From Zarea fungicola (Eukaryota; Ascomycota; Sordariomycetes; Hypocreales; Cordycipitaceae), in contig FWCC01000269.1 in the NCBI GenBank assembly GCA_900169235.1, positions 1-64,000 on the forward strand: a DNA stretch of 64,000 nt. Reading direction: 5' to 3'. The translations under genes were made by a program, and so were the position numbers. The notes under the pieces are model-generated. The model was not told the origin of the DNA. It did no database searches and worked only from the letters and a program-made list of their open reading frames with translations. Shown piece after piece: positions 22,025-33,175 of this stretch. Position 1 is the stretch's first letter. Every line of letters starts with the position of its first letter.

Positions 22025-23548
22025 TTATACTAGACTGGGGGTCAAAGACGGCCACAAGATTCTAATATCCTCGATACCACGCTCAAACTCTTCCCCGTGA
22101 CTCTCATGGTTACCAAACAGCCCAGGAGCACATTCAGATTGTTGTGTATATGTTCGTATCAGCTTCGCAATTTTCGTCCTGCGCAATCGAACTGCAATTT
22201 GTAAACAGCTCTCGCCGGCGTCTATAGTTGCTGTTACATCAGCCCCCCATCGCAGTAGAATACGCACCATATTGACATATCCACCTGATATGGCCTCGTG
22301 GAGAGCTGTACTACCACTATCACTCTTAATCTCTGTCTTTGCGCCACGCTGCAGTAACTTTTTCGCGATGGGGACATTGTTATTCATTGCTGTGGCAATC
22401 AGGGCAGTCTTTCCCGTTTGCTCCTGCAAATTAATGTCCGCGCCATGGGCTAGTAGCAAGTCAAAAATTTCGACTCGATCATGGGCAGCGGCAAATAGCA
22501 TCGCTGTGCAGCCATCTGTAGCCGCCATGTCTACCATTGCACCACTGCTCAGCAGAGCTCTAACTGTATTTATGCTCCCTTTAGCTGTAGCGAACATTAG
22601 AGGTGTACAGTCTCCTTGGGCTCGAAAATTGATGTCAGAGCCATGCTGTATCAGAATTTCTGCTGTAGCAGGCTTGTCCTTGCATGCCGCCCATGTCAGA
22701 GCTGTGAAGCCGCTGTGTGACGCCTTATCAATGGCAGCGCCGAGGTCCAAAAGCCTAGAAACGGCCTTTGTATCACCAGCAGTGGCAGCGAGCATCAGCC
22801 CGGTCATGCCTTCATCATTGCTAGCATCAATACTTGCACCATTCATAATGAGAAGCTCCTGCGCGGCCACATTCTTGCGCATGCTTGCGATATGAAGCGG
22901 CGTGAGCCCGCTCTCAGTAGCAGCATTGCAGTCAGCGCCGGATTTAATGAGCAGTTCCATCATCTCTATGATGGAGTAAGCCGTGGCAATCATCAACGGT
23001 GTGCCGGAATCACCGTGTCTTGCATCCACCTCGGCTCCGCGCTCGAGCAGGAGCTCAACCACGTCTGTTCCAGGTGACTGCGCCCCGATATGCAGGGCCG
23101 TCCATCCACCTGCCAGTGGTAATTCGATATTGGCATTGGCGTCCAGAAGCATTTGGATAGTCGTAAGAGACCGTAAATGCACCGCCAAGTGCAGAGCGGT
23201 CTGGCCGTCGCCGTCACGCTGGTCGACATCCACGCCATCCATATTGAGAAGAGCGCCGACAGAAGTAAGCCGATGTAATCTGACGGCCAAATGAAGCAGA
23301 TTGTAGCGGCCGCAGGCCGCTACAACATTGACTCCCGCATCTAAAGCTCGGTGGAATGTCCCGATAACTTCTAGTTTCGTGGCCCATTGCAATGAATACG
23401 CCGAGCTGTCATTTCGGTATAGAATGGGGCATACGATTTCACAAAGGCGAAGGCATGTCCTACTCAGACTATTGAGATCATGTGGCCGTACGAGCTGCAG
23501 CGCGATTGCACGCAGAAGCTCGGTTGGCAGCGCCAGCATGCCCGCCAT
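22025..23548 (-). CDS. F-box/ankyrin repeat protein
   Basis: Intronless gene for 507 residues. An F-box (ALPTELLRAIALQLVRPHDL, residues about 5-45) is followed by around eleven ankyrin repeats filling residues 80-470, each with a recognisable TALH or TPLM core. Such proteins can act as substrate adaptors of SCF ubiquitin ligases, with the ankyrins choosing the target. Unlike the ankyrin protein at 37762, these repeats have diverged from each other. It converges on the glycosyltransferase, with 187 bp between the stops. The target is unknown. Confidence 0.85.
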   Translation of the reverse strand: MAGMLALPTELLRAIALQLVRPHDLNSLSRTCLRLCEIVCPILYRNDSSAYSLQWATKLEVIGTFHRALDAGVNVVAACGRYNLLHLAVRLHRLTSVGALLNMDGVDVDQRDGDGQTALHLAVHLRSLTTIQMLLDANANIELPLAGGWTALHIGAQSPGTDVVELLLERGAEVDARHGDSGTPLMIATAYSIIEMMELLIKSGADCNAATESGLTPLHIASMRKNVAAQELLIMNGASIDASNDEGMTGLMLAATAGDTKAVSRLLDLGAAIDKASHSGFTALTWAACKDKPATAEILIQHGSDINFRAQGDCTPLMFATAKGSINTVRALLSSGAMVDMAATDGCTAMLFAAAHDRVEIFDLLLAHGADINLQEQTGKTALIATAMNNNVPIAKKLLQRGAKTEIKSDSGSTALHEAISGGYVNMVRILLRWGADVTATIDAGESCLQIAVRLRRTKIAKLIRTYTQQSECAPGLFGNHESHGEEFERGIEDIRILWPSLTPSLV

Positions 23549-24393
23549 TGCGCCGGCAGGTGAACAGCGGTACCTGGGGCTGGCGTTAATGGCGGTTGGG
23601 AGGTATAATGGATGAAATCGAGAGCATTACTAACGTCAAAGTGTAAAAGACTTGTACGCTGATAGCGCTTGTAGGTGTGATGACTTGGCGATACTGTTTC
23701 CTAGTTTGCTGGAGGGAGACCATGAGATGGCTTGAAGCAATACACCACTAGTTAGCACTATGATGACCCCACCACTGTAAAGCCGACACACTTCAGCGAA
23801 GTACACGCCAACAGAACAGCCAGACCGTCTGTCGGTTAACTTCAGGAAGATTCATGAGATGTGCAGTTGTGTTGAATCACGTGAAGCCTGAAGAGATCAC
23901 AGCAGGGAAAAGACAAAAGCAGGCTCGTCCTTGCAGGTGTTCAATTTAAACAGGGTCAGGATGGAAGGCAAATAATGTTCCCTCTGGTACCACCACGGCG
24001 CCCCGAATATAGGAATCGGCAGACCCACATACCCAGTCGAAGTCATACCGGGAGGTTGCAAGATTTAATATATTATACGGTGGAGGTGTATAATTATTTG
24101 CTCCAGTATTTGCCATTTAAGATCTCGAATGATGGGGATGAATGGTGAATCTCGATTGGCGCTTAGGAGGAGCGGTCCCACAGACTCGAGTGGTGGGTAA
24201 TAAGTTACCATTATCCAAATATGGTCAGGTTCGAGACGGCCTAACTCCAGGTAACGGGCATTTCCGTTATTGCGGATAAATACGGCTGATGCGCTCTAAA
24301 TTAGGTTCAATGCTCTCAAATTACTGAAGCCAACATCGAAACTCACTCTTTACATATGGCGGTGCAAATAGATTCAAATTCATCGGACATGTA
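23549..24393. other. gene-free divergent promoter region
   Basis: Space between the F-box/ankyrin gene (minus) and the conserved unknown gene at 24394 (plus). No gene seen. Confidence 0.5.
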
Positions 24394-26097
24394 ATGGGAG
24401 TGATGGTTAACAACGTGCTGAGAATAGTAAGGGGAGCAGGCCTGCTCACTGGGCTCGCATCATTGCTCTGTGTCAAAGCCGTCACCCTGAGCCCAGACGA
24501 TGCTAGCACCGCAAAGAATGCTCATCGCATTTTCAATCAACTCAATGATGCTGGAAGGCAATGGGGCTCATCGTTGAATCACAACCGCCTTGGCTTTTTT
24601 CCAGCAATAGTTCCTGCCGGAACGGTGCTTTACCATGGCGACCACACTGATCAGCAACCAACGGGCTTGGAATGGTTAGCTTTCAAGGTTGAGCATGCAG
24701 AGCTTTTTGCGCCGTCGCATCTTATTCCCCCTGGCGGAACGACACAAAGGGCGGACAAGAAAAACGGAAAACCCCGACGCCAGCAACAGCTCCCGTTGCT
24801 TAACACCGAGCCACCCGGGCACCGCATTGAACTTACCAATCCGAGCTCTCACGATGACTGCCCCGGTGAATGTGATGGTGCCCAAACTGGCTCTCCAGTC
24901 ATAAAACCGCACACGCGCGGATATCTTCATACATACCAGGTGTCTCGTGATCTTCAGATTCTCTACATCGATGGCATGTCTGCTGCCAAGACTACATTCG
25001 GGACCTTGGACTCGCAGGACCTTGTTCTGTGCGATGATAAAATTGGAAATATTTCAGAAATACCAGCATTCGGTGACCCAATCAGGGCGCCAATGATATG
25101 CGACATGCTTGCGGAATGGGGTTATGATGGCTTCATAAGGATGGAAACTGGGTTTGAGCTTATTCACTGCGATTTCAGTAAGGGCCTTGAGTTCCTTTCT
25201 GCACGCCGCACTTTTTATCCTCGAGACAAGATTGGCAATGAAAAGAACCGGCTTTTTCAGCTGGCAAGAGCTGTTGTGGATCGCTATGATGGCCTAGGCG
25301 CTGATCGCCTCAAGATTGACTTTTCATCCATGGTCTCGGGGTGGTACTTTCCAATCAATCTTACATATACGGATCCTACTAGACCTGATTTGATTCGATT
25401 TGGCTCGGTCGGGCCGCAGGAGCTGCAGATGATCAAGCATCACTTGTCGCAGGTCTGCAAACTACCGCGCCGATTTACTGTCGATTGGCAGGCTGCAACA
25501 GACATGATTGTCAAACGCTACTCTGGAAAATTTGCCTTCATGATGTCGCCCAACATCTCAGCAGTCGATTTCATCGAAGAAATTGAACTATTGACGCTCA
25601 TGTATGTGGATGCGCCGAGCCTACCCGGGGACACGTCCTCACTTATGGTGGGTGACAAGCCAGACTCTGACATGTCGGAGGGGATTACACGCTGTGCGGA
25701 AAACTACCTGCTACCGTCCAAAAGGCTTAGGGGTGTATGGGAACTCGAGGACAAATTGATATTCACGGCTATAGAAACAGTCACTCGCAGCATCTGTACA
25801 ACAATCTTCACCATCTGGGCAGCTCTATTGACGGCATCAGACGGAGAGCGCAGTGGCTTAGGCATAAATGCTGAAAGCCCAAGCATAGAACTCAAGAAGG
25901 CTGTGGTTAAAGGCCGACGGAAAATTCGAGAGTTAACGGAGAATCTGGACTGGAGTGAATTTAAAAAGGCCAGCCCATGCCTTCCAAATGAGCTCATGTT
26001 TGTTGCAATGTGGCCTATGGGAAACGATGAGGACCATTTTAATCCTCGATGTGTAGGGGTTGAAGAATTTGACTTTGATCGACGTCATTATTGGTGA
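24394..26097 (+). CDS. conserved fungal protein of unknown function, secretory signal
   Basis: Intronless gene for 567 residues, of a type common in filamentous fungi and not functionally described as far as I know. A hydrophobic N-terminal segment (GAGLLTGLASLLCVKA, residues 13-28) suggests a signal peptide or anchor. Recognisable blocks are PAGTVLYHG near residue 76, then LEWLAFKVEHAELF, a block YLHTYQVSRDLQILYIDGMSA near 180, and a YGDGFIR-like segment (WGYDGFIRMETGFELIHCDF) near 245. The C-terminal third is helical and charged. Its stop lies 105 bp from the convergent stop of the Zn2Cys6 regulator. I cannot assign an activity; the start could also be Met4. Confidence 0.8.
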   Translation: MGVMVNNVLRIVRGAGLLTGLASLLCVKAVTLSPDDASTAKNAHRIFNQLNDAGRQWGSSLNHNRLGFFPAIVPAGTVLYHGDHTDQQPTGLEWLAFKVEHAELFAPSHLIPPGGTTQRADKKNGKPRRQQQLPLLNTEPPGHRIELTNPSSHDDCPGECDGAQTGSPVIKPHTRGYLHTYQVSRDLQILYIDGMSAAKTTFGTLDSQDLVLCDDKIGNISEIPAFGDPIRAPMICDMLAEWGYDGFIRMETGFELIHCDFSKGLEFLSARRTFYPRDKIGNEKNRLFQLARAVVDRYDGLGADRLKIDFSSMVSGWYFPINLTYTDPTRPDLIRFGSVGPQELQMIKHHLSQVCKLPRRFTVDWQAATDMIVKRYSGKFAFMMSPNISAVDFIEEIELLTLMYVDAPSLPGDTSSLMVGDKPDSDMSEGITRCAENYLLPSKRLRGVWELEDKLIFTAIETVTRSICTTIFTIWAALLTASDGERSGLGINAESPSIELKKAVVKGRRKIRELTENLDWSEFKKASPCLPNELMFVAMWPMGNDEDHFNPRCVGVEEFDFDRRHYW

Positions 26098-26202
26098 ATG
26101 AATATATTATTCAAAGTGTAAAAGCCCAGTTGAATGACTGATGGCAATGCGTACTCTGTGCCTTGAACCAAGGATTCACCCTCTCCCAATTGCCGAATAT
26201 CG

Positions 26203-28653
26203 CTACCTAAAAATGGATTCGTCCAATATTTTGTTATGAAAGTTGAATTGCTGCCAGGAAAGTAAATCCATCCCATAAAAGTCATCCAGAAGACTTGTGA
26301 GCGATAGTTCCGGGGACGGCTCTCCGTTCACAACGTCGCCATTCGTCAGCTCATCCGCAGCCATAGATTCCACGTCCTCGCTGGCTTGCGACTGCTGCTC
26401 CGCTACTGGATGAACAAAGGAGGTGGCTATCTCGAGTGTCACATTGGACTCACTTCCCTGCCCGCGCAAGGACTCGTCGGAATCCCAGCCTGCTGTTGCG
26501 AGATGGGCAATATTGGGACTCAAGAGCGTCCACATGACCCGCGATTGAAAAGTTACTCTAGCACCGCCAATAGTCGGCTCATTTCTCGCTTGTCTTGCAA
26601 TGTCTTGAAGAACCTGAAAGTTTTCCAACTATTCCATTTTCATCATCCTGTCAGCTTTGACAAGTCCAGGAGCAACCGTTACTCTTTCCGAAACATACCT
26701 GATGCCCAAAGTGAGGCCAAAGCCGTGAAAGCTTTTCAAGGAACGACTCACACTTTGCTATGTTCTTGATCGCTTGCGCCGATACGGCCGCATCTGGGGC
26801 AAATTGAAAGACCCAAAGAATAGTCATGGTGGCGGCAACGAGATGGCCGATGAGCGGGTTGTCGACGTGAAATCCAACAGCGTCGCACAGATCAAGCAAC
26901 CGAGCCACCCATGCAGAGTGGAATAGCGCCTGGTCAATCGTCCGCTGGATGAAGAACGACGGTGCTCTCGGCGCGTGGCCGTTTCCTCGAGCCGCGAGTA
27001 AGTGCACAAACGGATGGTGGAGAACAGACTGGCATCCATGAAAGAGAAATTGCGTGACAAGCCACGGCTGCCAGTATTCTGAGTCTCGTTGCAGCTCCTC
27101 GGAAGTTCTCTGGTGGAAACGCACCAGTCGCAGGGCGTGATTGTCGGTTACACCACTGTCCAGGTCATAGAGCTTGACGGTCAACTGATTAAATAACGAG
27201 GTCGGTGCCCAGGCATTTTCAATCTCGCCCGACTGGACGGCCTGTAAAAAGGATAGAATATCACCCCAGATTGATGCTGCTTGTATGGCGTAGGCATTGA
27301 CCCCATCATCTTTGCGGCGATCGCTGTCTCGATCTCGGAAGCTCGAAAAGCTTTGTAGGTTATTGACCCTGGTGCGATTACTGGTCGGAGGTGGCGCATA
27401 CGGACTCTCGGGTGGCTCTGGCGGGCTCACATCTTGCATCAGAGTTGAGAACTGTGGTGAAAATGTCTCTTCTAGGAGAAAAACGCTCCAGTAGCATCGG
27501 ACCCTAGCGTCGTCATCGTTTTTTAGACCGGGGCGCTTTGGGTATGCGAGTCTTCGGAGTACTGCCAATCGGGCAGCAGTCCCAATGTTAATCCATGCCC
27601 GTGCTCGTTTTTCTGTCTTGAGTCAATGCTGAAACCGAAACCAGAGGATAGCGAATAGGGAGGTCAAGGCCATTCATACCCAGGATGTCTACCAATGACA
27701 GAAAACAAAGCGAATGAATAATCTGAATGCTCGCAATGCCTTGGGATGCAAGGTCGTCGACGGATTTCTGAGCACTCTCTGTGTAGAAAGCGATGGCCAC
27801 TTGCTTTCTGTTGGAGTAGTAGAAGGGGTCCGTATAGTGCAGTAGCAAAGCGTAGAAACTAAATCGGAGAAAATTGGGCCACAAATCAATGCTGGCTCTC
27901 AGATCTTTCGGTTTAAACTGAGGTAGAGGCTGAAAATATATTCGAGAAGCATAAACTGCAACAAAGTCGTCGAGGACTTCAGACGGTGGTTCGGGACTAC
28001 TAGAGCTCCTGTTCGCATTATTAGCACAAATTAGCTATTGAGTGAAGCCATTGGCCCAGATATGTCCATACCAGATCTTTTCGGTCTCGTTTACAGGCCT
28101 TCTACTATTCTGTGATCTTTGGGACTCTTGACGTGGCGATGAACTGTCACCCACTTCGGTGCTTAAGTCGACGCCTCTTGGCAATGTGTGGGTACTGCTG
28201 CTAGAAACGAAGGACCTGCAGACTGTGAGCCCCAGTTACCTTGGCTCTTCCATTGCTTACTCACTCTAAGACGTTACGCATCTGATTCACCTGGGCTTCC
28301 AAGTCCTTCACCCTACTGGCGGACGTCTTGCTGGTTCAACATTAGCAGCGTTTGGTCAAACAGTTTTAGTTCAATACACACGTCTTTGCGACTCGCTTCA
28401 CATGGTCATTTATCGGTGGGGAGCTTTGAGCCGGATAAATGCATGGCTGTTTCAGCCGCGTGCAGTATGAGCAAACTGGCCGTTCGCCTGGGCATTTCGT
28501 CTTCTTCCGCCTATCATGAGTGTAAGCCAGCAAGTCGATGGGTCAATCAATACACGGTGTAGGTAGCACGGCATGGCCGAAATAGTGGGCATCTCACCGG
28601 CAAGGCTCACATGCCTGCCGAACACGGGTTCTATCTGCAGGAGACGTTTTCAT
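26203..28653 (-). CDS. Zn2Cys6 transcription factor with fungal-specific domain
   Basis: Seven exons (28653-28598, 28510-28382, 28312-28265, 28215-28072, 28008-27680, 27612-26699, 26628-26203) join in phase to 681 residues. The zinc cluster is split by the first intron: CEPC from exon 1 and RRKKTKC, then PVCSYCTRLKQPC, from exon 2, giving the six cysteines in the normal spacing. A short coiled coil (KDLEAQVNQMRNVLE) follows for dimerisation. The middle homology region includes a FLSLVDILEKRARAWINIGTAARLA segment typical of the fungal_trans domain. The C-terminus is acidic and Ser/Glu rich, a likely activation region. It is divergent from the FAD oxidase at 29129 across 475 bp, so it may be its regulator. 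Confidence 0.88.
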
Positions 28654-29128
28654 ACCGAAATATGATTTAATTGCCATGCGTGTTTGAGTGAAAGAAACAC
28701 GGAAGACGGCTACAGATGTAACTGTGGATGCTTGATCCGTGCCGGTAACGTGACCGGATACGGAAACAATTGTGGCTGTTGGACCGGTTAATCAACCAAT
28801 AGAGGAACCAATAGTAAAGAGGAACCAAGGATCTGGCTGTTTCTAGTGGTGGGTCATTCCAGCCCAACATGGATTTAAACTACTTCTGGAATCCAGCCTT
28901 GTACTTAGTATATTTGGAGCAGTTAGACTGGAGACGGCACGGAACACACCCTGGTCAGTAACACAACCTGTCTCAAGGTTTGCAGTTTTTTGACCGACAT
29001 GATATAAAACATTTCAAGTATATTAGTTGTTCTCCATGCTTAGTAAAAACTCTCAAACAAGCAGCGAGCTGTCTTGTATGAGCCTTGACTACTAGCCGAT
29101 ATTACTGTTTGACAGCAACTCAGAAACG
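28654..29128. promoter_or_regulatory. bidirectional promoter with CCGG palindromes
   Basis: Shared upstream region of the Zn2Cys6 factor and the FAD oxidase. It contains CCGGT, six bases, ACCGG at 28742-28757 and an ACCGGT palindrome at 28783-28788. Inverted CGG/CCG half-sites are what binuclear zinc-cluster dimers recognise, so these are candidate operator sites for the adjacent factor. Nothing here proves binding. Confidence 0.4.
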
Positions 29129-30537
29129 ATGAGACGGCAACCACTTTCCAAAAATGAGCCAATCATTATTGTTGGCGCCGGCGTTTTTGGATTATCTATA
29201 GCATTGGAGCTTAGCAAGAGAGGATACAGCTCCGTGACAGTTCTGGACCGGTATCTACCGCCAGTCCCTGACGGCAGCAGCGTGGATATCTCTCGTGTCA
29301 TTCGAGTTGAGTACGCCGATCCTGTTTATTCGAAAATGGCTATTGAGTCTCGCGACGGCTGGAGAGGCAAGTACCAAGAGCACTACCACGAGTCGGGCTT
29401 CGTCCTGCTCTTCCAAGACAAGCACGAGTACGCGCAAAAGAGTCTCGAGACAGGCGAGTCTCTGGGTGAAAAGCTCACGGAGCACGACTCGGTGGCGACA
29501 TTGGTTGATGAGTTCCCGGGGGGCTTTCAATCCAATGCTCCTGGAATGAAGGGCCTCACAAACCGCAGCGGAGGTTGGGCCAATGCCGCGGGCGCGATTA
29601 GGCAACTGGCGAGCGAGTGCACAGCAGCCGGCGTGTCATTCATCACTGGCTCCCGGGGCCGAGTTGTGTCGTTGCGTCGCAATGGCAACAAGATTGTAGG
29701 CGTCAATGTTGCCGCGGGAGATGCAATTCCGGCGTCTCAAGTCATCCTCTCGGCCGGGGCATGGTCCAACACGCTGATTCATATGACGCACGCGAGCACG
29801 GCGTCGGGACAACCTGTTGGCTTCGTCCAGCTGACGCCATCAGAGGCAAAACGGCTGGAGAAGATGCCCGTGATCCTCAACTTGGTCACCGGCGTCTTTG
29901 TGTTTCCGCCAACACCGAACAGTCACATTCTGAAGATTGCGCGGCATGGCCACGGCTTTGCCACCGAGCGGGAGGCACGAAACGCAATTATTTCTGCACC
30001 CAAGTCTGACGGCAATAATGCAAAGACTGGCTTCATCCCAGATGATGCCGACACCGCTCTGCGCAATGGGTTGCGGCAGCTAGTGCCCGAGTTTGGCGAG
30101 CGTCCGTGGATCAACCGACGGCTTTGCTGGTACTCGGATACGCCCGAGGGTGATTTTATCATTGATCACCATCCGAAACTTGATGGGCTATTTCTTGCCA
30201 CTGGAGGTGCTGGGCAGTAAGTTTGCACACTTCCCGCGATTGCCTTTTCCCGCGCATCTGACTCTCCACACCTTTTTATTTTGTTTAGCATTTGTGGTTC
30301 ATAATTATTGATTGCTAACGATATCTGGTGCTCGCATGAAATAGTGCCTTTAAATTCCTTCCTGTTCTTGGTCGTTATATATCGGACTGCTTCGAAGATG
30401 TAGCGTCGGAAGCTCTACGTTGTAAATGGAGATTTCGATTACCATCGACTTCGGGGGACGGTGCAAAACCAGGCGATGGCAGTCGCGGCGGCCCTCCATT
30501 AAGGGTTTTGTCAAAAGCAGAGCAGGCAAAGCTGTAG
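29129..30537 (+). CDS. peroxisomal FAD amine oxidase (sarcosine/fructosyl-amino-acid oxidase family)
   Basis: Flavin oxidase of secondary amines, in the family of sarcosine oxidase, fructosyl amino acid oxidase and saccharopine/pipecolate oxidase. Exons 29129-30216 and 30345-30537 give 426 residues. The FAD fold begins IIIVGAGVFGLSIALEL, with Gly16, Gly18 and Gly21. The Cys in RRLCWYSDTPEGDF is at the position that carries the covalent flavin in monomeric sarcosine oxidase. The second exon supplies GGAGQHAFKFLPVLG and ends in AKL, a peroxisomal PTS1, which fits an H2O2-producing enzyme. Which amine is oxidised cannot be read from the sequence. LYS1, whose product handles saccharopine, is 22 kb away, so no link is claimed. 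Confidence 0.87.
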
Positions 30538-31127
30538 ATGATGATACTTGTAACAGTCATGTTCGGGAATCATTTTCTTACATAGCGGCGTACTCAAATA
30601 GTTAGTATTGAGTCTAATAATGACTTGAATACGATATCTAGGCTATCTATTTTCTAGTCTCGACTGACCTAAAAATAGAAATATTTATTTAGTCAAGTTA
30701 TAGAGGTTTAAAGCATAGAGGTTTAAAGCTGCCGCGACATTAAACACATTCAGGCCGCGAAGAAAAGACCGTGACTTTTGCTTCCCACCGTAGTACAGTC
30801 TAATTCAACCCTAGATTTAAGCTTAATATGACAAGGGTTCAGATGCTTGTCAATCATTCTTCGATCAGGCTGGTAGTACATCTTCAGCATAAAGAAAGCA
30901 TTTCAAGTCAAGGCCCACAGCGGGAATCGATTGATCAGAACACAGATATTAAGAATTAAATAAATTAAATGTAATAAAGCAAAAGAATTGAGGATGACGC
31001 CCTATAGCAAAACGTGGGCTGTCTAACTATTTATACGCGCGTGGTCGAGTTACCCTGTGCGGCACGGCCCGCCACACTCCCTGGTTGGCCGGAACATGTT
31101 TTCTACCTGCTCCTTTGTATCTGTTTG
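30538..31127. other. gene-free AT-rich stretch
   Basis: Contains a short direct repeat (AGAGGTTTAAAGC twice near 30700-30730) and AT-rich sequence from about 30,600 to 30,980. No gene is visible. It separates the convergent oxidase and GT34 genes. Confidence 0.5.
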
Positions 31128-32502
31128 CTAGGCCTGCCTGGATTTCTCAAAATTGTTTGTGTTTCTTTGCATTACCAAAGATTCCAAATTGCTTTTAAAC
31201 AGCTGCATTACCCGATGCATGAGAACGTTCATAACTCCGAGGTTAATCTGGTTGACGGTACTCTCCTTTTGAAGCCAGAAGTGTCGTATAAAAGTCCCTC
31301 TACATTCTGAATTACTTCCAGGATACCCGTTCGCCTCATCACAAGGAATTTCATTCAAGTCGCCTGATTCGGCAAACTTGTAGCGAATATAGTTACCAAA
31401 GGCTGCTTGCTCTGCTGGCCACACGCTTTTCCAGTTACTACAATTGACAAACTCGTCATTGTCGGGACATGATGCCCAAGACTGTAGTATCTCATGTGTC
31501 CGAGGGAGATTTTGAGCAATTACGAAACCACAGTTGTTTAGTGGCCGTTTGTGTAAGTCGAAATTATGGGGTGCATTTGGGTCAACAGCCATGCTCAATG
31601 CTGTGTTTTTTGTGATGTTCCACCTGTTCAGTAACCATTCAAATGGTAGTTCAGGATATCTAATAACCGCGTCCGCATCAATAGATACGACAAAGTCGTA
31701 ATCATGCAGAATATCAGCTAGCGCGGGTATTTTTGTCCAAAAGGACGAGCGATCTGGATAATTTTTTGTCCGAATAAAATGATAATCATACCCATGAATT
31801 AGAGCTGTGAATGGAAGTGGGCACATTAGCTTGGACGACTTTGAGGAACAAACAAGCTAGTAGAGACAGCTTTAAGTAAATACTTACTGTATAGATAGTG
31901 CCCCATCATTCCTGCAGAGGTGAAAGTGAGGTTTTCCCAAATCAGCGGCCCTGGAGACATGATTTCCGCGGGGCCATCAAGGCCGCGGGTATCAATGTCG
32001 ACCAAAGCAATACGATTTCCCATTGCACTCGTCCAAATAGGATCGCCAGGTAGTTTGTATTCAACCCCTTCCGAATTGGTCCACGACGGAGCATTTATTG
32101 ACGGTTTCATTGGTCCATAAAGACCCTTGATGACATCTAGCAAGCCTATTTGCACACCTTGGGCTTCTGCGGAGCCCGTCGATTGCAAGTAGGACTCTTG
32201 GACCTCACTTAAACGAAAGGTCAAAACACAAATCAGCATGTTCAATCCTTTACAGCGGATCATATATCCTCAAATTGGGGAGTTGTATAAACGTACATTG
32301 CAGTGCTACCACATATTTGAGATTTCAGATTCGTAAGAGAGGCTTTCGTAACATGTCTTGGTATTCCGAAAACCATAGACCAAAGGGTTGATACAACAGC
32401 CACCACTAAGAGGACAAGCACTGTGCGATAGCAATTACGATTGCATTGCCTTTGGCGGATCAGGCTAGAAGTTCGGCTTACATGCCCATACAACGATGGC
32501 AT
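31128..32502 (-). CDS. GT34 galactosyl/mannosyltransferase (GMA12/MNN10 type)
   Basis: Golgi type II glycosyltransferase. Exons 32502-32297, 32207-31888 and 31804-31128 join in phase to 400 residues. A short cytosolic tail is followed by one membrane span (TVLVLLVVAVVSTLWSMVFG, about residues 27-46), a stem, and the catalytic domain with HGYDYH near residue 180 and the metal-binding DxD as Asp218-Ala-Asp220 in SIDADAVI. The later blocks NNCGFVIAQN and WPAEQAAFGNYI fit the family. The C-terminal 40 residues after the HFW motif look less conserved. Members add alpha-galactose or alpha-mannose to N-glycans; the exact sugar cannot be told here. Confidence 0.87.
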
Positions 32503-33175
32503 AGTTGAACGAAAGTTGTCGCTTCGTAGAAGCGGTAGAAAAGGCCGGGGTGAAGTCGAATCATGGGTTGCAGCATCAATCTATTAAAGAGGCGAAGGGC
32601 GAAAAACAGAACAGGCAGTTTTGTAGAGCAGCAGGGGGAGTGATTTTTACCAGCACGATTCATAATCACAATCTGACAGGTTACGTATAGCGTGCACAAC
32701 GTTTTCCACGTGCGTGGTAGAATCCTCATAGCGCAGAGTATAATGGAGAAAGATCAACGGTAAACGGAGTTAACCCATAAGCTGTCATGGACTAATTGTG
32801 GGCACGCCATTCAACATGACCTCGTATTCCTACAGTAAGTGACTCGTGCGGCAATGGTGACGTGGCCTTTGATAAATTCTTGCCATTTCAGGGGTTGAAA
32901 GGATTAAATGTGACGTCAAACTAGGAATGATGGGAGAGCTTGTTGAGTAATGTTCCTGAATGGGTAGATATATGATGTGGAAGTGGAAGTGCTACTTAGT
33001 TTGCGCCACGGCCCCTGTTACTAGTGTCTCGGGGGTTACTTGCCGGATTAATAAATTCTGTCTTCAAAGGATCTAGGCCTATTGGTCGCGGAACAGCTCC
33101 GCCGCCGCCGCAAGGTCCTCGCAGCAGTATAGCTTCCTATCTTCGTAGTTCAGGATCAGGATTCTCAAGCCGGGA
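32503..33175. other. gene-free stretch
   Basis: Upstream region of the GT34 gene and downstream region of the B3/B4 gene. No gene or repeat seen. Confidence 0.45.

Noticed and set aside
17497..32502. A secondary-metabolite gene cluster
   Set aside because: A permease, a glycosyltransferase, an oxidase and a regulator are present, but no backbone synthase is visible and the genes point to unrelated functions.
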